A DNA stretch of 64,000 nt from Oikopleura dioica (taxonomy: Eukaryota; Chordata; Appendicularia; Copelata; Oikopleuridae): contig OU015567.1 of NCBI GenBank assembly GCA_907165135.1, forward strand, positions 5,957,001-6,021,000, written 5' to 3'. Of the stretch, positions 10,193 to 22,204 are shown in pieces. The notes below the pieces were generated by a model, which saw nothing but the letters and a program-made list of their open reading frames with translations, ran no database searches and was not told the DNA's origin. The position numbers and the translations under genes were made by a program. The number at the start of each line of letters is the position of its first letter. The first letter of the stretch is position 1.

Positions 10193-11725
10193 TTATTTCT
10201 TCTTGTTTTTCAACTCTTCCATTTTCTCCCTCGATTTCTCTTGAATTTCGTCTAAATTTGAAGAATTTTCTTTCATCTCCTTTAATTTTTCCTGAAAAAT
10301 TTCATTACTTTCTCCATGAAAAAGGAAGAACCGACCTCCATTTCTTCTATTTTCTTCATTCTATCAGCAACAACATTGTCAAAAGAAGCATTTTCCTTCA
10401 ACGATTTTTGCAGCTCCATCATTTCTGTCGAGATTTCTTGAATTTCAATCGCTAGTCGCGCGTTTTCAGCGTCCAAATCCGGGATTCCTTAAAATCAGAA
10501 ATCACCATCATCAAGTTTTCCTTTCCTTTTTTACCTAGCTGGTTTCTAAACTTCATACAAATCGAGCTAAAAAGCAGCGTGATGCAAGTATTTCCCGCCC
10601 AGCAAAGAGAAATGAACGCCGGACAATTGTAATGCATCGCCATCGGATAAGTGACAGAAACGAGGCCCATGAAGACATTTGTAATTCCAGCCTGGGCTTT
10701 TGCTGCTCCACTTGGTTGAACTCCAGAGTTTTTGCGGGCAGTATTTCCGAGTTCTGCGCCGATTTTGATCGCCAGTAATTGCATTGCAGCTAAAAAAGAA
10801 TGCTAGAAAAAGTTTTACAACTGAGCAATAATTTCGAATTATTTTTTAGGCTCTGAATGAAAAAAATGTATTTTTTTCCTTTTATCCAATCAGACGTCCG
10901 TATTTGGCCTAAAAGCCAATGAGAAACGGGCATTTGGTCGATCGACTAATAAGAGGCTTATATTTGACCTAAGAGCGAATCAGAAACTCGTATTTACTCT
11001 AATCTAAGCCTTTATTCGCATCATCAAATCAGAACCTGTTTTTCTGACTCAAAACTTATCCTAAAAAATTAGCGTTAAATGTACTCACTTCCCAAAAGAG
11101 CAGCTGCATGATTAAATTCCATCAAATTTTCAATCCCCATAAACGCAAGTGGAGTCGAGCTGGCTCTACAAAGCGACCAGGTAGCATACAAATTTCCAGA
11201 CATAAAAATCCCAAGCGGCAAAATGTTAAAAATCGGGTAATTTCGCATCAGATTATTTCGAATTTCTCCAATTTCCTGTTGCATCTTTTGCTCGCTCATC
11301 GCCGCTTCTTCTGCCGATTTGAAGTCGCCTTTCAGAATCCTCAGTTGTTGGGAATGAGCAATGTGGGACATTCGCTGCATGCTGTTGGAAAAGACCGGCA
11401 TTTTCTGTCTCATGCTTCGGTACATCGGGAAAAGCGCGAATCGACCGGTGGCGACGACAATCGGAATGGCGGCGAAAACTTCGATTCCAAGAGCATTTGC
11501 AGTCGCGTCATATATTGAGAGAAAAGAATCCGCGACGAAGCCAAGCTCTTGAACTTCCGCGGCTGCTTCAGCGATGGGCTGGGTTATTGCTTCGGCAGAA
11601 ACATCAGAAACTGCTGCGTAAGGGTCGACGTTTTCAATCTTCGGCTGCAGATTTATCGAGTTTTCTCCTTTGATTGAAGCAAACCGGAGTTGGGAAACGA
11701 TACGATTCGCTGACCGTCTCAACAT
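10193..11725 (-). CDS. OXA1L: OXA1-like mitochondrial inner-membrane insertase
   Basis: Inserts proteins into the inner mitochondrial membrane (YidC/Oxa1/Alb3 family). The N-terminus MLRRSANRIVSQLRFASIK is a basic presequence. The core has hydrophobic segments IEVFAAIPIVVATGRFALFP, FNILPLGIFMSGNLYATWSL and ITNVFMGLVSVTYPMAM, with the charged loop between the first two (RSMRQKMPVFSNSMQRM) typical of the family. Exons: 11725-11089, 10789-10535, 10487 to about 10345 and a last exon ending KNKKK at 10193. The C-terminal tail is a long charged helix, as in OXA1L ribosome-binding tails. The first intron holds degenerate tandem repeats. Confidence 0.85.
10885..11035. repeat. Degenerate tandem repeat in OXA1L intron
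   Basis: About four diverged copies, spaced roughly 35-40 bp, of a unit like CCAATCAGAAACxCGTATTT followed by GGCCTAAGAG. Similar CCAATCAGAAA wording occurs in the TM9SF4 intron near 21365-21520. Confidence 0.55.
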
Positions 11726-11877
11726 TCAAGCGATTCTTAACAGTTTTCTTTGAGGATCTAATTAAGGGACTCCCCCGCGAAAAGAAGAAAAGAGGTGCGA
11801 AATGTAAACTCAAATTCAAAAACCTCCCGCGACCGATGTTTTTTACCTAATTGAGAATAAAAAGAGAATAAAACTTG

Positions 11878-12402
11878 ATGAAGTTGAAAATTGCCCTCAT
11901 TTTGTCGCTAAATTCGAGCTTTTGCGAAGCAGTGGCTGAACGAAAGCACATGTGCGCGTGTCCTCCCGGACCGCCAGGAGCTGATGGAGCGCCGGGTTAC
12001 CAAGGCCCTGTTGGCGAAAGAGGACAACCTGGGCCTCCCGGACCGGTGGGAAGAGGAGGCGCTAATGGCAATCCGGGCATGGATGGCAACCCTGGCATTC
12101 CTGGCCTACATGGTCCCAGAGGAATGAGGTGAGTTGGAAGGACGCTTTTTTGGTGAAAATTTCGTTTTAGCGGGCGGCCGGGCCGCAGAGGGCCAAAAGG
12201 AATGCCCGGACCGGAAGGGCCAAAAGGCGAAAATTGCGTGATCGAGTCCGTCGACAGCATGGACAAACGCCTACTCCAGCTGGAAGGCGAAATGGCGCAA
12301 ATCTGGCACATGATTCGACAAAACCGCGCAGAGGTGCTCTCCCGACAAATGCCCGACTACGACTACATGGCGCCAGAATCAAGTCAAATTAATGAAAATT
12401 AA
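11878..12402 (+). CDS. Short secreted collagen-like protein
   Basis: ATG at 11878 starts a signal peptide ([20 protein letters not shown]). A CACPPG segment and about twenty Gly-X-Y triplets follow ([19 protein letters not shown] and similar), interrupted by a 42-bp intron 12129-12170 (GTGAGT...TTTTAG). The second exon continues the triplets ([14 protein letters not shown]) and then gives a C-terminal helical segment ([20 protein letters not shown]) that could trimerise. About 160 residues in all, far shorter than fibrillar collagens. Probably extracellular matrix or house-associated; the exact role is unknown. Confidence 0.85.
12129..12170 (+). other. 42-bp GT-AG intron
   Basis: Clean example of the very short introns of this genome: GTGAGT donor, TTTTAG acceptor, codon split AG|C giving serine in the collagen repeat. 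Confidence 0.8.
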
Positions 12403-12595
12403 AAAATAAAAAAAACGAAAAACTGTTCCTTGAAAATATAAATTTTACATAAATAGATTTTTAATGAAGCAAAAGTACGCATGAAGAGAGGATTTAAAGA
12501 GGAAAACATTGTTGTGGAACAGACAGATTTGAGCTTTGGGAAATATTTTCGTTTTGGAGTAGTCTTTGTTGATTTCAAAATTGAGTTTCGTTTTT

Positions 12596-13577
12596 TTAGT
12601 CGTGGAAGCGCACCGACATTTTCGCATCGATTTCGGTCGACTTAAAATGAGTTGAATTGGAATTGATGGATTTTGAAACAGTTTTCGTTTGAATCGAGTA
12701 CTGTAAATACCTTCATCGCCACGGCAAAATCCTCAAGACAAAGACCAGCATCAGATTTTCCATCAAGATTCTGTTTTGCTTCTACGATTGCTCGTTCAGC
12801 GATTGCGTACAGTTGATCTTCCGAAATGTTCTTTCCGACCTAGAAAAAAAGGGATAAAGAGAGGAAAGAAAATTGGAAGTACCATCATTCGGAGAATTTC
12901 GAGCAGCTCGTTTCGAGTGAGCCGATTGGATTTGTCCTTGTCGAAGATGTCGAAGATCAACTTTGTTTTGGACTGTTTTGAGTTGAGGTCGCTTTCTTGC
13001 GTTTTCGAATTGGTTGGGCGGAAGTGCGAAAGAACCTAAATCGTTGAAAAAAGGATGGTGGGATTTCTTACTTCGCAGTATTTGAGAAAACTGCATTCAG
13101 TAGAAGTCGCGTCGTTGTTTTCTGCGGGCAGGAAGAGATTCACGATTTTATCGGCTAAAAATGAGAAATGAAAAGGTTGAAAAAGGGGGAAATTTACCTA
13201 ATGGATTCATAGCGAGCTCAGGAATAGCCAGTAAATCGTCGCGAGAAAGATGGCCCTTCGCGTCTTTGTCCAAAAGATTGAATCTGAAATAATAATTGAA
13301 AAAAAATCCTACAATTTTTCTCTTCGATAATGAAAATTTTCATCCGGCGCTCTGATTGGTCAAGACTAAAAAGAGCTTTAATCGGCTTAAAATTCCAAAA
13401 ACTCTCGAATAACTTCTAATAATAAAACGGTAAAAATTATCATTATGACTCAAAATTACTGTTACTAAAAGTGTACCTGTGGTAAAGCTTATTGACTTGC
13501 GCCTTTGAAAAACCAGTTCTATTCGCAACTTCTTGAGCTTCATCAGCTGATAGAGCTACTGACTGCTTAGTTCCCAT
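12596..13577 (-). CDS. CHP1: Calcineurin B homologous protein (CHP1)
   Basis: EF-hand, N-myristoylated regulator of Na+/H+ exchangers and membrane traffic. Six exons on the minus strand: 13577-13477, 13283-13198, 13154-13072, 13035-12883, 12839-12711 and 12640-12596, each with GT-AG borders that keep frame. The start MGTKQSVAL has the Gly2 myristoylation context. Family landmarks are TGFSKAQVNKLYHRF, LLDKDAKGHLSRDDL, IPELAMNPLADKIVN, ILRMMVGKNISEDQL and the tail KMSVRFHD (KMSIRFLH in vertebrates). A classic EF loop is DIFDKDKSNRLTRNEL. High confidence. Confidence 0.92.
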
Positions 13578-14322
13578 TCTTTCTCTTTTTTTCTCTGTTG
13601 TTTTTTTTTAATAAACTTGTTCCAAATTCGCGCTGGAATTTCAATTCTCGATTTTCGTGTTTGTTTTGCGGCTTCGCGAAATTCGCTTTTTCTCAAATAT
13701 CTTCTGTAAATTTCAAATTCGCAATTTTCATTTCAATTCTGGCTGATCTGCTTTCTCTTTGCTCTTCAATGACTCACTAAATTACTCATTCCTTTGCTCC
13801 ATTGTCCGCTCTGGCAAATGAGCGAGCGCATGAGTCATCACTATGACTCAGCCAGCTCCTCAGGCAGATTTGGCCAGGAAGAAATAAGCCGCTGCGAAAA
13901 TTTACAAAAAAGCCGAAAAACATAAACTTACGAAAAAAATACAATGAAAATTTATTATTTATGAAGAGAAAATTTCTCTAGAAAGGTAACTACGCCAAAA
14001 AATCGTAATTTATATTTTTATCTTTTTTTATTTTTGGAAAATCTTTGAATTTGAGGCAAATTTTCCTAATAAAATGTCGAGAATTTTAATTATAGGTTTT
14101 ATTGCTTTTTGAGATGCAACTTTGGGCTTAATTGTTTAATTAATCAATTAATTAGTTAAATGGACCAATTTTTTATTATAAAAATGAAAAAAGAAAGCGG
14201 AAAAACTAGAATTTTTCTATTTTATTGAGCAAAAAAAGTCCATTATTTGAAGAAAAATCGATTTTGACGTGAAAAAAAGCGCTGAATTCATAAATTCTAG
14301 AGCGCGTTCTCGAGTTTTGTCA
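13578..14322. other. Intergenic between divergent CHP1 and RALGAPB
   Basis: AT-rich 745-bp spacer between two divergently transcribed genes, so it probably holds both promoters. A GC-richer patch near 13800-13860 contains the repeated words CTCA and GAGC. No gene seen. Confidence 0.5.
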
Positions 14323-17300
14323 ATGTACAGCGAATGGTGCTCCCTTGAGGGCGACGTGCTTGGACTCAGGAATCAACTCTCGGTCCTCAATCGTTTTCCG
14401 CCGAAAGTCGCTAAGGAGGTCTCAGATCTCATCGTTTTCTCGATCGTGTCGTCCAACGTCGATCTTGTCACTGAAAAAGAGGTACAAAAGCCAACTAGAG
14501 CAAAAAGAAAATCAAAAAAACTCAATTTTTTAATTGAAAAAATCATCAAATTTCGCTCTTCAGGTGAAATTCACCGAGGAAATCCTCTGCTATGCGTTGA
14601 GTCTGTCCTTCACCGACGACAAGAGCGTCCAAACCGTCAAAGATGCGGTCCGTCTTTACTGCGACTGGCTTCGCGTTGTTGTCGACCCATCCGAGCGGAT
14701 TCCCCTTCCAGTTCGGAAAAACCCGGAGCCGCATTTGAAGAAGATTCTTGAGCACCTGCAGAACCTTTTTGTCCCGAGAGTAGAACGACGATGGCTCGAT
14801 GTTCAGTACAATCTCTGTAAAACTGTCCTAAAGTCTGTCCTTGCCGTTTGCAAAGAAACCACCTCCCTAGAAGCAGCGACATGGGAAACAATCCTTCTCT
14901 TCTTCCTAGCAATTGCGGATACTCTTCTAGCGCCGCCCCTGGCAACAGGCGGCCTGGCGGATCTCCTGGGATCTGAGCTCATCAAAACTCTTTTCGAAGT
15001 TTGGCTGGTCGCTTGCGCAAAGAACTTCCCAACGCCGACGTTTTGGAAAACGCTGACCGATTTTGTCCAAGGCTGGCGGCACCATTACGCGGTGATTGAC
15101 TGGTGGAGTAGGTTTACAGCTGTTTTGACGAGAGATGTCATCTCCAGCTCCCAGGGGCCGACGTATCCGGAACTCCTCGTCCCAGAAGAAGATAAGAACC
15201 TGATCTACCCAATGGACCAAGAGACCATCACTCTGGCTTGGTACCAGTTCCTCAGAATCATCTCCAATCCAGTTGAGCTGACGGACACGTCAAAATTCGC
15301 CCGCCGCGACAAATTCGTCCAAATGGCGAAGCTCAACGGAAGAAACGATCAAATGCTCAGCACGCTGAACCACCCCTGTTTGCAAAAGCTACCTGAGAAC
15401 TTTCTCCGCCTGATGCAGGGAATAAGCCAGCTTTGTGACGGCTTCCTTGGCTTGTCAAACACGGAAGAGTATCGACGGGAGCTCAAATTTGGAACGATTT
15501 CGGGTCATTCAGGATCCATCCCCAGTTCGACCCCCGATCGGCTTCCCCACCCCTTGGACGAAAAGGGACAAAGCAGAGTCTTTCAAGACGAAGTTCGAAT
15601 ATAATGACGGCTTTTCCAGAGCCGCCAAAGAGTTTCATGGGCTCAGAAATGTCCGAATCGATTCACAAAACATCGAAAGGAACATCGGGTCGAAACTCCT
15701 CGGGCAATGTGATTTCCGAAGTGAGTTCCAGCTACCTCCAAGCTAGTCTTCAAATGCGCACTGAATTCACGGATACGAAGCCGCGATCGCGCCCGTACGT
15801 CAACTCCCTCCTCAATCTTTTCGGAAAGTGGCTGTTTGATGCGTCCCTTGGAGCTCCAGCAGATGTCGACACCGCTTCGTTTTCTAGAGCCACTTCGATT
15901 TCAGAGCCAAGTTGGCATTCTGAAATGATCCCGAGCCCTGGGCTCGACGATTCGGAGAGAAACGAAGCTGGCAGAGCAGAAGCGCTGGGCTGCTTGTCCC
16001 GTATTTTGAGCACAATAAGGACCAATGAGAAGATCATCCCCGCGTACTTAGCCCGAGCTTACCTCGTCTTATCACATGGGCTGATCGACGAGTCCTCAGC
16101 CACAAGAGCCGCGATACTGATCTTTGGCTGCGATTTCCTGCGCGTGAATTTGCCCGGCGTTACGTGTCTCTATCCCCTCTTCATCACGGTGCTGGAAACT
16201 TTAATCCCGGACGGTAAAATGTCAAACTACCAGCCGGTCGTTAATTTAGCTGATTTGCGGTTTTCCGCCGTCCAAATGCTCTTGTCCATGACCGCCTTTC
16301 CTCTCCACTACGGCAACGCGCAGATCAGCCTCCTCCCCTCCGTCGACCTTGGAAACAATAAGGAATCTAAATTCGTCTTCTCAGACTTTTTCAATCGCCA
16401 GGCGGCGCTGCTCTTTGAAGAAATCAACACGGACCTAGATTCGACAAACTTGCAAATGACGATCGCAGCGCTCCACCAACTGCTGGTAAATACGATGGTC
16501 AAATTCCTCGCAGAGCAGAATTCGAACGAAGATGCGCAAAGTTTGAGCTCTGATTCAACAATACGATCAGGGGACATTCTCAAGGAAAATAGCTTGGACA
16601 ACATGGCATCAGCTCCGGGACTGATTCTAGCGACGGTTCAGAAACTGACGGCAAAGTTGGACAAGTGGGCTTCCAGTTCCAACCGCGTCCTGTCAGTCGT
16701 TCTCTCTGTTTTTGAAGTTCTCGGCGCCCTAGCTGGTTATATACAAGAAATTCTCCCGCCAAAGCTGTGTTTTGATCAAAGCAGACTTGTCGTCAAACAT
16801 CTCTGCAACTACATTCAGCAGAGCATCGGCAGAGATCGTCGAGAACATCGTCGGGAACTCCACTCGACCATCGTTGCCGCTTTTCGCTGCGTCTCTCGCT
16901 GGTTGAAGCTTCATCCGGAGCTGTTGGACGATTCGAAGTTTTTGTACTACTTGATGGAGGTCCTGGAGCTCGGAATTTCAGGGAAAAAGTCGAGGAATTC
17001 GAACAAAGTCGACACGGCGAAGCATGAAAAGTTCAGCGAACCAGTTTCGGGGCGCGTTCGTCATGCGGCAGAGGAAGTGTTGCATCTCATCTTTCAACGG
17101 AACATTACCGACAGTCAGGTGGATGAGAGTGTGCTGAAAACCGAGTCGTTGGAGTTCTACTATCTTTACGGAAACGCGCTCGTGACTGTAGCAGAGTATC
17201 CAGACAGTGAGAGCCAGAACCCCTGTGTGGTCATGATCGTCCGTCATCCAGGTGGAAGAACAGCGTGGAAAATGGAGCACGAATTGACAAGTAGCGCTAA

Positions 17301-18886
17301 TTCCAAGCCGCCTGAGATCAAGCAACTGCCGCTGGATAAATTTGAAATGGACCCGATTTTCTACCCAACTTCAAAGACTGTTCCCATCGGCACTGAGCGA
17401 ATTCCACGCGTCCAGGCCGACTTTTCGATTCCCTCGATCGAAGGAGTAGCTGCTGAAGAAGATGAAATTGTACAAGACGAGATTAGCTCTCTCCAAGAAG
17501 AACTCGACAGACAAATCGAAGCTGACGAGGCCAAATCTACTCGAGAAACGTCGATTAATCCATGCAATCAGCCAAATCCCGTGAAAGAGTTCCAGAGCGC
17601 CAGATTGCTGTTTGGATCGTTGGGATTGTTGCAACTGGATAGTGTGAAAAAGCAGGCTTCGCTGGGAGATCACGCTGATTTGGTGCGACTACGAGGAGGG
17701 GCAGATATCATTGAAGAACTGCACACGCTCGATCAAATGCCGCACACACATCATGACACGGGTTTTGTCTTTTACGTCCAAGCAGGTTGTTATCAGCGTG
17801 AACAGATTTATGCTTCGACTACGGGGAGACAGACAAAAGCTCTAAGCGTAAGATATTGTTTTGAGAACAGCTTGGAGTTAATTTTTCTTTAGAAAGACTT
17901 CATCGAGTTTCTCTTCAACCTTGGCCAACCAGTCAGCGTCGATGACCATTCAGATTGGACTGGAAATGTCAAAACCAGCTACCGAATTCGGTAAGAGCTC
18001 TTCTCTTCCCTTCTGTTGCTAGCGGTCTATTTGTAGTAAAGCGCCGAAGAAGGAGAAAGCTGATCTGAGCAAGGATCAAATTCTTAATGGACGCGGGATT
18101 GGCTCGCTCAATGGCGAGAATTTAGTGCTTTACTGGGCGGACTATCACAACGAGGTCGCCTTTTTGGTGCCGAGTCCGAGAGAATCGTCGGAGGTCTCGT
18201 TCAATTTAGGAGATGATCAGTCCGAAGACAGTAAATCCGGTAGATAGAGACACTAGGGACATCCAATAACTATCAAATATCCAAGTTGCATCGAGCAGAA
18301 AACTCAATCCAGGGAGCTGCGATTCGCGCGTCCTGATCTTTTGGCTTGAAGACTGGGACGACATCGACTACATCCCGATCGACACGCTTACCAACGATGC
18401 AACTACAGGAGAAGAGCCTGCGCAAGATGTTTCTGTCATCTTTCTTCATCCGCTGCGAAATGGGCTCGTTCGTGTTAGCACTAGAATGGCTCAGAACTTG
18501 AAAGGTACTGAAGGCTCGTAATAGTTGATTTTGATTATTCAGGTCATCCATCGCCGCTGGTTTCTGGCTCAGTCGTCTCCAAATCGATTCTGAGTTTAAT
18601 GGTGCGCGAGACAGTCATCAACTACGGGAACAGGAAGCGCCTGGACAGCGACGCGCACACCCATGCCAGCCACAGACGAATGCGAAAGATTCAAGAGGTC
18701 AAGGACCATTACCAGCACATTCTAAAGGAAGAAAAGTTTTACAGCACAATCTTATCGCCTCCGTCTGTAGTCCAGGTTCGTAAATCAACACTTTTGCACC
18801 TTTTTCAACCACAATTTTAGGATCGAAGAGGTTCCTTGATCTCTCAAGCTTCACATCCGCACTCGATCGACATGCAAGTCGGCTGA
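14323..18886 (+). CDS. RALGAPB: Ral GTPase-activating protein subunit beta
   Basis: Large non-catalytic partner of RALGAPA1/2 in the complex that inactivates RalA/B. ATG at 14323 gives MYSEWCSLEGD, as in vertebrates. Landmarks: LYCDWLRVVVDPSERIPLPV, LEHLQNLFVPR, LFEVWLVACAKNFPTPTFWK, NSLLNLFGKWLFDASLG, RHPGGRTAW, KEFQSARLLFGSLGLL, FIEFLFNLGQPVSVDDHSDW, LVLYWADYHNEVAFLVPSPR and VRETVINYGNRKRLDSD. Exons I can place: 14323-14481, 14564 to about 15463, 15526-17847, 17893-17990, 18037-18230, 18313-18504, 18543-18775, 18821-18886. The intron ending at 15525 has no GT donor in the right phase; a GA-AG intron of 59-62 bp fits. Confidence 0.92.
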
Positions 18887-19419
18887 TTAAAGCCTCAAAA
18901 ACGTACTTTTTATTATTATATATTAAAAATAACTCGCAAGTAGATATTTTTATATTATTCAACCTATTCATGACTTCATAAAAACGCGTTCACGAAAATC
19001 TAAATCTCAATATAAAAGAAATTTCTGTACTAAAATCGTATTTTACCTGCCACTCACTTATTCTCTTGTAAATATTTTTTCACTTCTCAAATCTCTAATT
19101 GTGATATTCAATTTTCAACAATTTCAAATCTCAGTAGTGCAATCATTAATAAGTCGAAAATCGCTAAACCCATCATTACATCATCTTTCATTCGTTCGTA
19201 TTATTCGATAAATAAACCCTCTACCAATATTATTAATTAACATTATTTCATTTCTCCCATTGCCAATATTGAATATTCCAATTTCATCCTTCTTTTTTAT
19301 GAATCCTTGCAAGTGCAGTTTTCAATCTTTATTTTACCTTTGATGCCTTACTCCTGGTACTCCAAACAGAGCATGCAAATTCCTCAAACCCTATCTCCAT
19401 TATTTTTCTTTCAGCAGAA
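18887..19419. other. Intergenic, no gene seen
   Basis: AT-rich 533-bp spacer with the RALGAPB 3' region and the TM9SF4 5' region, ending in a TTTTTCTTTCAG acceptor. Confidence 0.5.
19403..19414 (+). promoter_or_regulatory. Candidate splice-leader acceptor before TM9SF4
   Basis: TTTTTCTTTCAG ends five bases before the ATG at 19420. An acceptor so close to the start with no visible donor exon suggests trans-splicing. Confidence 0.4.
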
Positions 19420-21784
19420 ATGTGGGCTCGTCACCTGCTTTTGCTAGCAGGGCTCACAGAAATCCAGGGATTCTACGTCCCTGGAGTCGCCCCGATCGAT
19501 TTCAAGCGCTCCGAACGGGTGGAAATCCGCGCTGTAAAGATGACATCGTCGAAGACTCAGTTGCCGTACGAATACTACTCATTGCCGTTTTGCCAGCCCA
19601 GCGAGGGTGTCAACTACCAGTCGCTTAATCTTGGCGAAGTTCTCAGAGGAGACAGGTGCGTATTCCAGCGCTAGAATGATTTAAAATGGCCTCTAGAATC
19701 GTGAATACAGCGTACGACGTGAAGATGGACGAAAAAGTGAACTGCAAAGTAATGTGCACTTCGGAATTGAAAGAAGGTGACGCAGAAAAGATCATTCAAA
19801 GAGTCAGCGAAGACTATTTTGTTCATCTCCTTGCCGACAACTTGCCTGCTGCGACCAGATGGGAACTAGATGATGATCTTGTCCAGGTACTTTTTCCACT
19901 ACTTGTCGACCTTTTCAATCCATTTTCTTCAAGTACGAGCATGGTTACAAACTTGGCCTTTTGGACAACGATGGAAACACCTACATCAACAACCATCTCA
20001 TCATCAACCTCAAATACAGCCGGCTCGAGGACGACGGTGACTCCCCTCTTTACAGAATCGTTGGATTCGATGTCCTCCCTCACTCAGTTCTCGAAATGAC
20101 AGGTGAAATCATCAAGACCGACTCACTTTTTAGACCTTCTTTTAGAAACGGACGGAGAATGCAACTTACCAGATAACGATGCTCGATTCAAAGTTACCAA
20201 GGACACCAAACAGGTTAGAATCTACCATTTATTTTTCTGTATCTGATAACTTTCAGATCACCTTCTCTTATTCCGTAAAATGGGAAGCGTCGGATATTCG
20301 ATGGGCCTCTCGCTGGGACAGTTATTTGGGAATGGGAGACGTTCAAATTCACTGGTTCTCCATTGTCAACTCGATTGTTGTTGTTCTCTTTTTGTCGGGC
20401 ATTTTGACCATGATCATTATTCGCACGCTCAGGTCAGTGAAGCGCAAAGGGGACAGCTTTTAGATCTTTTTAGACGAGATATCGCGGCGTACAACCGAGA
20501 AGATTTGGAGGAAGAACTCGATGAAGCGATTGAAGAAACTGGCTGGAAACTCGTCCATGGAGATGTTTTCCGAGCGCCTGAGTATCCAGGGCTCTTGTGC
20601 AGCCTTCTTGGATCGGGAGTGCAGATCTTTTGCATGCTTCTGGTAAGATAAGGCCGCTCCTTCTTGAGCTATTAAGCCGTTTAGATCACGATTCTTATCG
20701 CCATGTTCGGAATGCTCTCTCCCTCCTCTCGCGGCGCTCTCGTCTCCGCTGGGTTCGCCATGTTCATGCTGATGGGATACCCCTGTGGCTACTTCGCTGG
20801 GCGCTTGTTCAAGACTATCGATGGCAAGTCGGATTGGAAAGCGTCCGCTTTTCAAACCGCTGTTCTTTATCCTGGAATCGTTTTTGGAATCAGTTTCATT
20901 TTGAACTTTTTCATTTGGGGCAAAAAGTCGTCTGGGGCAGTGCCGTTTACGACGATGCTTGCGATTTTGTTCCTTTGGTTTGGTCTTTCTGTCCCTTCTG
21001 GTGAGTCTACCAGACATGACACATTTTGACCATGCTTTTAGTCTTCCTGGGCTACTTCCAAGGCACAAAAAAGCCCGCTTACGAGCACCCAGTTCGCACT
21101 AACCAAATCCAGCGCCAAATTCCAGAGCAACAGTGGTTCATGAACTCGCTTGTTTCGATGCTCATGGCCGGTATTCTGCCCTTTGGCGCGGTCTTCATTG
21201 AACTGTTCTTCATCTTTACTGCTATTTGGGAGAATGAATTCTATTACTTGTTTGGCTTCCTGTTCCTGGTGTTTGTTATTTTGGTCATTGCCTGTAGCCA
21301 GATTTCGATTGTCATGACTTACTTCCAGGTAAGAACTACAAATTCATATTGTAGACGAGGAAATCAGGTGTTTTGATTGGTGAAGGGCCTTTTTTGGGCA
21401 TTTTGATCGGCCAGAAAGTAATTCTCGAAGAAACTGCGTTACGAGCCAATAAAAATGCTCAAAAACGACCTCTAGCCAATCAGAAAGCTAGATTTTAATA
21501 AAATCATTCATTTTCTAATTTTGCCATTTTAGCTTTGCGCCGAGGACTATCACTGGTGGTGGCGGTGCTTTTTCGTTTCCGGCGGAAGTGCCCTCTACGT
21601 CTTTGCCTATTCAATTTTCTACTTCGTCACTAAACTGGAAATCACCCAGTTCATCCCCACCCTTCTGTATTTTGGTTACACTGGCATCATCGTATTCTCT
21701 TTCTGGATTTTGACGGGCACCATCGGTTTTTACGCTTCATATGCTTTCATCAAAGTAATCTACGCTCAGATCAAAATCGATTGA
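19420..21784 (+). CDS. TM9SF4: Transmembrane 9 superfamily member (TM9SF4 type)
   Basis: Nine-pass Golgi/endosomal nonaspanin. After a signal peptide ([17 protein letters not shown]) comes the luminal start [11 protein letters not shown], then [16 protein letters not shown] and LGEVLRGDR, all hallmarks of TM9SF2/4. Later exons carry [32 protein letters not shown]-like segments, [43 protein letters not shown], and the final helix ending YAQIKID, matching TM9SF4's KIYAAVKID end. The first exon ends at 19655 and the second starts at 19697; the last exon starts at 21533. The last intron (21330-21532) carries CCAATCAGAAA-like repeats. Confidence 0.92.
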
Positions 21785-22204
21785 AACGCCCAAAATCCCA
21801 AAATAGAGTACAAATATTTTTGAATTTTAAAATATTAATATTTTCAACTTTTTGTTCTGTGCCTTTTGGGAGCAATTCCCACTTCTCTGTGCCTTCCCTG
21901 CCACTACTCATTTCATATAACATCCTATCTATCCTTTTCTTCCTTTTATTCAAGTATTATATATTTGTATATTGTTATTGCCCCTAATATTTCATTTTCT
22001 GTAATTTTCAAATATCCCTCCTATCTCTTATATCCTCCCCTCATACTCGAAATGCAATCAGTTCCACTTTTCTATATTTTCTGTAAGTGTTTTCTTCATT
22101 ACCTGAAATACCATTTTAGTTCCTTCTGAATCTTTATCTATTCAAATAAATTTAGACTTCTACTTTTTCAACTTCTATTTTTTCATTTTCAGAAACGAGC
22201 AAAA
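21785..22204. other. Intergenic with acceptor upstream of EXOC7
   Basis: AT-rich 420-bp spacer. A TTTTTTCATTTTCAG acceptor (about 22178-22192) ends 12 bases before the EXOC7 ATG, again suggesting trans-splicing. No gene seen. Confidence 0.5.

Noticed and set aside
12445-12627. 60-residue minus-strand frame beyond CHP1
   Set aside because: It overlaps the CHP1 last exon in another frame and then the 3' untranslated region.
14546-15220. Several minus-strand frames across RALGAPB
   Set aside because: Shadows of a firmly recognised plus-strand gene with no motifs of their own.
20460-21068. 202-residue minus-strand frame across TM9SF4
   Set aside because: The plus strand has conserved TM9SF4 helices in short exons. 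The antisense frame is low-complexity and basic, so it is a shadow.
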